The notes under the pieces were generated by a model. That model was not told the DNA's origin. It saw only the letters and a program-made list of their open reading frames with translations, and ran no database searches. Both the position numbers and the translations under genes were made by a program. 64,000 nucleotides of DNA from Candidatus Vondammii sp. HM_W22. Lineage in GTDB: Bacteria > Pseudomonadota > Gammaproteobacteria > Chromatiales > Chromatiaceae. The stretch's first letter is position 1. Each line of letters opens with the position of its first letter. Shown piece after piece: positions 58,821-64,000 of the stretch. The stretch spans positions 1,240,001 through 1,304,000 of the forward strand of contig NZ_CP099567.1 in NCBI RefSeq assembly GCF_022530855.2, in the 5' to 3' direction.

Positions 58821-60610
58821 ATGATTACTCTGCTGCGCCGATACGGGGTGATTGTGCTGGCAATCATCTCGGTCTTTTTTCATCTCTATCTGATTTTCAC
58901 CGGGCTTATACCAAATCTGATCAGCAGGCCGATTCACCTAGCTCTCGCACTGCCCTGGATCTTTCTCATCGAAGTAAAAGGAGGGCTGCTGCAGCGGATC
59001 AGCAGCTACCTTATCTGTGCCTTTGGGCTTTCTGCCTGTGCCTATATAGCACTCAACCGGAATCAGCTGGTTGAGCAATACGCCTACCTTGAGGGAACGG
59101 GCCAATATATTCTCGCCATCGGTTTGATTCTGGTGGTGCTTGAAATGGCCCGGAGAGCAATTAAACTGGCTCTCCCCACGGTTGCTTTTATCGCCCTGAT
59201 GTACGGTGTCCTGGGGCAATATTTCCCCGGTGAATTTGGTCACCCCGGACTTCCATTGGGCAGTTTTCTCGGAACACTGATTATCGCGGAGGGCGGTATC
59301 TGGGGACCCCTGACCGGTGTATCGGTTAATGTTGTGGCCGTTTTTGTGATACTAGGCGCGTTTGTCGGCGCAGGTGAGGGCGGCACTGCCTTTATGTCGC
59401 TGGCGACCAAACTGGCCAGCCGCTACCGGGCAGGTGCAGCCAAGGTGTCGGTACTCTCATCGGCATTCTTCGGTTCTATCTCCGGTTCCGCCTCTGCCAA
59501 TGTGGCATCCACCGGTGCCATTACGTTGCCGACGATGAAGCGCCTTGGCTACCCGGCGAGTTTTGCCGCTGCGGTTGAGGCGGTTGCCTCCAGCGGCGGG
59601 CAAATTATGCCGCCGCTGATGGGGGCGGGCGCATTTGTCATGATGGAGCTGTTGCGCACCGGTTACACCGACATTATGACGGCGGCACTGCTACCGGCGA
59701 TACTCTTCTTTTTAGCGGCCTGGATCGGTGTCGATCTGTTTGCACGGCGTTATGGATTGACCGCGATGAAAAGGGAAGAGATTCCCGATGGGCTGACTGT
59801 TTCCCGGTTGGCCCCGTTTTTTCTGATCCCTTTTACTGTCTTGCTGACGGTGCTCTTTTTTACCGGCTATACGCCTCAGTTTGCCGCTGCAGGCGCTATT
59901 TTTTCTTCCGCATTACTGTTGATTACAGATGACAGATTCAAATTTTCACTGAGCCGCTGGATAACCCGGCTCTCCAATGCTTGCATCAATGCATCAATGC
60001 AGCACGGCAGATTGCCGGGATAGCCTCGATTATTATCTGTGCCGGGCTGGTGATCGGTGTGTTGAACCAGACCGGACTGGGCATCAAAGTCACTTCGGTG
60101 ATATTGAATCTCGCCGGAGGCCAGTTATGGCTGGCGCTGCTATTGACGGCTCTGGCCTGCCTGATTCTGGGAATGGAGGTGCCAACCACAGCTGCTTACG
60201 TGATCTGTGTTTCGGTTGCAGGCCCGGCATTGCAGGAACTTGGCATGGCACCTCTGCATGCACATCTGTTTGTCTTCTGGTATGCACTGCTCTCCACGAT
60301 AACGCCGCCGGTGTGTGGCACGGTCTTTATCGCAGCAGGTATGGCGCAGACTTCATGGGTGCCGGTCGCCGGTCAGGCGATGCGTCTCGGTCTTGGGCTC
60401 TATATTGTGCCGCTCGCTTTTGTCGCCAATACAGCACTGCTCTATCCAGGCGATAATCTCCTGTTGGCACTGGCGGCGTTTGCCAAGGTTGCGGTAGGTT
60501 TATGGTTGATGAGCAGGGGCCTGATTGGTGGTCAAATCGCTTTCTGGCAGCGGCCTCTTTTGTTCATCCTCGGCTTGGGGGGCATTTTTGCTTTCGGCAT
60601 CTCTGCATGA
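58821..60610 (+). pseudogene. TRAP transporter fused 4TM/12TM permease, frameshifted by an 8-bp duplication
   Basis: The first frame (400 codons) holds the small-permease helices and then GVSVNVVAVFVILGAFVGAGEGG, SSAFFGSISGSASANVASTGAITLPTMKRLGY and SSGGQIMPPLMGAGAFVM, typical of DctQM fusions. CATCAATG is present twice in tandem at 59984-59999. Removing one copy restores NACINAARQIAGIASIIICAGLVIGVLNQTGLG, which then continues to 60610. Without slippage the last 200 residues are not made. Confidence 0.88.
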
Positions 60611-60680
60611 CTTGGTTTTCATGCTGAAAGTATAAAATTTTATAAGGATCGTGCTGCATCCTCTGATGGGTGAAGTTTAG

Positions 60681-60829
60681 GGAGCCTCTGATTAATTCTG
60701 GATCGGATGGATGACGAGTTGAAATCTTTCGGATCAAGGCGATAATAGTCGGCTATTGCCAAGATTTTCAACGCAGAGCTGGGAGATTTCAGCCGTCAGA
60801 CACCGATTCATGAATTAATCAGAGGCTCC
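60681..60829. mobile_element. IS5-type MITE, copy 2
   Basis: A 149-bp element with perfect 18-bp inverted ends (GGAGCCTCTGATTAATTC) and TTAG on both sides (60677-60680 and 60830-60833), a clean 4-bp target duplication. The interior is nearly the same as copy 1 at 49121. It follows the broken TRAP permease gene. Confidence 0.87.
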
Positions 60830-60839
60830 TTAGCATAAA

Positions 60840-61224
60840 GATGGCAACCTCATCGACCTTGTTGAGATTCAGCAGCGGTAGATAGGCGGGTGTTGTCGGG
60901 AGACTGGCGGCCGGGGCAATAACCGGCTGTCGAAGCTGGAAAAAGATAAAGGCCTTAGTCGCATGACTACCAGTGACTGGCGGGATAAAGGCGTTATGAC
61001 CTCGATTCAGGGCAATGGCACGGGGATGGAACAGGATCAGCTCAGCCGGATATTCAATCCATTCTACAGCACCCAGAGTGCAAGGGGAGGGAACCGGACT
61101 TGGGTTATCGGTAAGTTATGGCTTGATTCGGCGTTATGATGGAAACACCACAGTTGAATCCGAATTAGGTAAAGGCACCACCTTTTCGTCTGGTTACCGT
61201 GAAGAGCCTGTACTGGTCTCTTGA
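60840..61224 (+). pseudogene. Sensor histidine kinase, C-terminal remnant
   Basis: Pieces in different frames give the HATPase signature: [21 protein letters not shown], then [34 protein letters not shown]. These are the G1, F and G2 boxes of a histidine kinase of the NtrB-like kind. The phosphoacceptor His domain is not visible, and a frameshift lies near 61085. Only the end of a gene remains. Confidence 0.7.
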
Positions 61225-61309
61225 TGAAGAGGCCATAGCAGAGCCACTTCACGCGATTGAATCAGATCAGCGAATCCCGGGCATGAATGGAGAGAAAAAC
61301 CGCCATTCA

Positions 61310-61935
61310 TAGCGGCAACTTCACCATCACCCTTGTTCCTTCACCAAGTGTGCTGCTGATGACCAGATTCCCACCGTGGGCCTCAGCGATTACGCGGCAA
61401 AGGTAGAGACCCAACCCGTAGCCACCTGTTTCACGTCGTCGGAGAGGGTACTTATCGGGCGAATCAGGCGCAATATCAGACGATACAGAATGAACAGTAT
61501 CAGCAGCGGCAGTAGCAGATGAACAAGGCCTTCCCCCGTGCTCTCAGGATGCCGATGTAGACGGTTGTATCACCCAACCGAGCCCAGAAGAACTCCAGGT
61601 CATCACCCCGGGCCATGCCATACATCTGTATCATTGTGATAGAAGCTGCGTTTAAACCTTAAATCCTCGGTATTGATTGAGTGGCCATTTGAAGACCAGC
61701 GGCCATCCGGTTCGTCAAAGTAGATATCCACTTTCAGTTTTTCCGCCAGAGTCGCGGCCCGCTGCCGGTCAGGCGGGATACCGATATCCTGCTGCATATA
61801 TTCAGCATATTGGATTAAATGCGGCCGGATATTCGCTTCAAATGACGAGCACGACAAACAGCACCCCCACAACCAGAAAAAGCAGCAGCAGTTTTCCGGT
61901 CAGCGAGGGGCGGTGCTCTTTTGACCAGAATCTCA
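61310..61935 (-). pseudogene. Sensor histidine kinase partner of the response regulator, decayed
   Basis: Downstream of the regulator, the minus strand starts with MRFWSKEHRPSLTGKLLLLFLVVGVLFVVLVI, a membrane anchor, followed by stop-ridden sequence. A HAMP-like LILRLIRPI is near 61470, and GGYGLGLYLCRVIAEAHGGNLVISSTLGEGTRVMVKL (HATPase G2 box) lies near 61330-61430. The DHp and much of the periplasmic domain are lost. Confidence 0.7.
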
Positions 61936-62577
61936 TGATAGGTTACCGACAAACAGATAACCACTGCCACGAATGGTTTTGATTATTTCAAGTGGTTTGA
62001 GTTTTTGCCGCAGTCTGCTGACGGCAATATCGACTGAACGGCTGAACAACTCCGTCTCCACCCCTTTCAGCGCGTTAAGAATATCATCCCGGCTTTTGGT
62101 GATTCCGGCATTCTGCGCCAGAAACTCCAATAGCTGATACTCCATGGTACTCAGATGAATCTCCTGATTGTTGAGAACAACCCGCTTCATGCCGGTATCG
62201 ATCTCCAGCTCGCCAAAGCAGAGCTTATGGGGCTGGTGTGTCTGGTGTGCAGAGCGCTTTAGAATGCTCTGTATTCGCGCCACCAGCTCACGGGGCTCGA
62301 AGGGTTTTGGCAAGTAGTCATCGGCACCCAGTTCCAGCCCGACAACCCGGTCCATCACATCACCCCGAGCGGTCAGCATGATGATCGGTATTTGGCTGGT
62401 TTTACGGATGAGTTTACACACCTCGAAGCCATCCCTCTCAGGTAACATGACATACAGAATCACCAGCGCATAGCCCCCTTTTTCGAGCCGTTTCAAGCCG
62501 CAACTCGTAGCGATCAAAATACTGAACCAGCAGGCTGGCCAGTCTCTCATCATCATCGATCAGCAGGATATTATGCA
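61933..62577 (-). pseudogene. OmpR-family response regulator, frameshifted and lacking the phosphoacceptor Asp
   Basis: ATG 62577 begins MHNILLIDDDERLASLLVQYF, the normal receiver start. The frame then changes near 62490 with loss of some residues. It continues GYALVILYVMLPERDGFEVCKLIRK, where the phosphoacceptor Asp of the usual LD-MLP is Tyr. IIMLTARGD and GADDYLPKPFEPRELVARI follow, then the DNA-binding winged helix (IHLSTMEYQLLEFLAQNAG to IRGSGYLFV). The DNA-binding domain alone is intact. The neighbouring Spy/CpxP remnant suggests a CpxR-like envelope-stress regulator. Confidence 0.8.
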
Positions 62578-62667
62578 TGGGCAAAGGGTAACTTTAATTG
62601 AAGATAATCTGTAGGGATGGGATAGAATGCCCACCCCCTATGATTTGTATCCTCATCGGCCACAACT

Positions 62668-62860
62668 CAGTTATAGCGATGCTCACTATGGCGACGTAAA
62701 AACCCCCGAATCTCATTTTGCTGCCGGGTCGTCAGGCTGTCATAGAAATCACCAAAGGCAGCGATAACAACAGGCGCCCGTTCATCGACAAACCGGGTCT
62801 GTGAATTCACCAGAGCAACCGCTTTATCCTGATAGGGAAATTTTGGTTACACGTTTCATT
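62668..62860 (-). pseudogene. Spy/CpxP-like periplasmic protein remnant
   Basis: The start MKRVTKISLSG (ATG near 62860) runs into a stop, and the sequence continues in another frame as YQDKAVALVNSQTRFVDERAPVVIAAFGDFYDSLTTRQQNEIRGFLRRHSEHR. This looks like the C-terminal part of Spy/CpxP proteins (LT--Q--+-----). The signal peptide and first half were deleted. Such genes are classical targets of CpxR-type regulators. Confidence 0.6.
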
Positions 62861-62928
62861 TTTCTCTCCGTTCGTTGATTTGACAGAGATAGAGTAGTCT
62901 CCCCAAGAAGTCGAAACCTCGCCGTTGG

Positions 62929-62953
62929 GTAACAGTGTGTAACAGTTTGTAAC
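62929..62953. promoter_or_regulatory. Triple GTAAC direct repeat, CpxR-like operator
   Basis: GTAAC occurs at 62929, 62939 and 62949, each separated by exactly 5 bp (AGTGT and AGTTT). The 10-bp period and GTAA-N5-6-GTAA form match OmpR-family sites such as CpxR boxes. It lies about 70 bp upstream of the Spy/CpxP-like start and would have driven that gene. Confidence 0.65.
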
Positions 62954-63072
62954 GCGGCCAGAAGGAGAGGGTAAATTCTACGGCATTCAGGCACCAAGGT
63001 GTCGCCTACATTGGGTATGAACAGGTTGTTCGCAGAGATCAGTAGGTAGCAAATATCTCTCAGAGGGTGCAA

Positions 63073-63430
63073 ACACTTTGCCTATCGCTGCATAAATCCA
63101 AAGATTTCGACAAACTAATCTAAATCTATTCCCTAATTGTCTGAATCTGTTAATATTCTTCAGCAGTATGATGCTTTTTTACATACGCCATAATTCGGCA
63201 GCCAAAAGCATTGCCGCAGATTCATAGAGGGCAGTATATGATTCCACTGGAAGGAGCCCACAACGAAAGAGAGACCCGGGAGCAGAACGCTAGGGTGTTA
63301 ATTCTCGTGGGGACCACCAGGCAAAGCCGAAACAGAGTATGGTCCAGTCTGCGGAATATTTTCAAATTGACTAATTTTCCTACCCCAAAGGCTATAACTG
63401 TTGGGGTGGTTTGATCACAGTGAAGAGCCG
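63073..63430. other. Intergenic stretch upstream of hsdM
   Basis: About 350 bp without a recognised gene. A 67-codon open frame at 63211-63414 has no family-like features. No clear terminator or repeat was seen. Confidence 0.4.
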
Positions 63431-64000
63431 ATGACCGAAGACCAAAAGAAAAAACTGGAACAACAGCTCTGGAGCATTGCCAACGAACTGCGAGGCAAAA
63501 TGAATGCCGACGAATTCCGCGACTACTGCCTGGGTTTCATCTTCTTACAAATACCTCTCGGAAACACTGCACCAGTATGCTAACACCATTCTGAGTGAAG
63601 ATGGTATCGATTTTACCGAGATCGATGAGAGCAGCGAGCAGGGGCAGGCGATGCTCGCCGCCATCGAAGAGGAGTCCGTCGCTCAACTGGGTTATTTTCT
63701 AAAACCTTCCGAGCTGTTCAGCAGCATGGCTCAACGGGGTGCCCACAAGGGTGATGAAGCGGCAGATGACATCATTGTCGATAACTTTATCCTCGATGAC
63801 CTGGCCAAAGTGCTCAACCATATCGAACGCTCCACCATGGGCACCGAGAGTGAAGACGACTTCGACCACCTGTTCGAAGATCTCGATCTTACCTCCACCA
63901 AACTGGGCCGGACGGAAAAAGCCAAAAATGCCCTCATCGCCAAAATACTGCTTCACCTCGACAAGATCGACTTCGGTATGCACGATGCCGAAAGTGATTA
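63431..64000 (+). pseudogene. hsdM: Type I restriction-modification methylase HsdM, 5' part, one frameshift
   Basis: MTEDQKKKLEQQLWSIANELRGKMNADEFRDYCLGFIF is the HsdM N-terminal helical domain. One extra T near 63549 shifts the frame; the next frame reads YKYLSETLHQYANTILSEDGIDFTEIDESSEQGQAMLAAIEEESVAQLGYFLKPSELFSSM and stays open to the window end (LDKIDFGMHDAESD). The SAM-binding and NPPF motifs lie outside the window. Depending on read accuracy this is a recent pseudogene or a sequencing error. Confidence 0.82.

Noticed and set aside
59984-59999. Programmed frameshift in the TRAP permease
   Set aside because: The lesion is a plain tandem 8-bp duplication without a slippery heptamer or downstream structure, so a mutation is more likely.
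63211-63414. 67-codon plus-strand frame before hsdM
   Set aside because: Composition and lack of motifs do not support a gene.

Overview
The window looks like a chromosome segment of a sulfur-oxidising gammaproteobacterium, possibly host-associated. The conserved block mltD / methyltransferase / rnhA / dnaQ / fnr / pyrG / kdsA / eno / ftsB / ispD / ispF / truD / surE / pcm / yqaA / nlpD / rpoS is typical gammaproteobacterial synteny. A DsrC-family protein lies between ispD and ispF. The very heavy load of insertion sequences (IS256, IS3, IS30, IS4, IS5 and ISL3 families, many nested) and the many broken genes suggest a genome undergoing reductive decay. The assignment to a symbiont is inference.

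Layout. 1-4270: nested IS debris. 4496-12425: a ten-gene minus-strand operon: S-adenosylmethionine decarboxylase, a lipoprotein, a tandem DUF350 membrane protein, a membrane-embedded aminopropyltransferase, a DUF2170 (YjfI-like) protein, a PspA/IM30 protein, a YjfK-like protein, a 104-residue unknown, a K+ channel with an RCK domain, and a rhomboid protease. This is the most system-like cluster in the window: polyamine chemistry, membrane-stress sensing and ion flux in one transcription unit. 12531-24530: IS graveyard. It holds an IS256-in-IS30-in-IS3 triple nest, an IS256-in-IS4 nest, and decayed genes (eptA, a tlpA-like gene, a Mut7-C remnant). 24631-41874: mostly intact housekeeping block; truD carries a frameshift. 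41919-46955: decaying integrase, IS256, acylphosphatase and CorC-like remnants around intact tlpA and sfsA. 46956-51415: an FHA-phosphatase / P-loop ATPase pair, then Pit and a DUF47 (PhoU-like) protein. 51455-57575: two oppositely oriented ISL3 copies around IS remnants, a decayed EamA permease and an intact cold-shock gene. 57872-61000: a TAXI-TRAP transporter with a shortened binding protein and a frameshifted permease. 61000-62960: decayed two-component system with a Spy/CpxP-like remnant and a triple GTAAC operator. 63431-64000: 5' part of a type I methylase gene with a frameshift.

Non-coding structure deserves attention. There is a 208-bp MITE with perfect 26-bp terminal repeats and an 8-bp target duplication, a pair of IS5-type MITEs, and a dispersed intergenic motif of about 40 bp seen in at least six gaps (one copy is itself split by the 208-bp MITE). 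Two perfect FNR boxes lie between fnr and pyrG. No tRNA, rRNA or CRISPR array was recognised.
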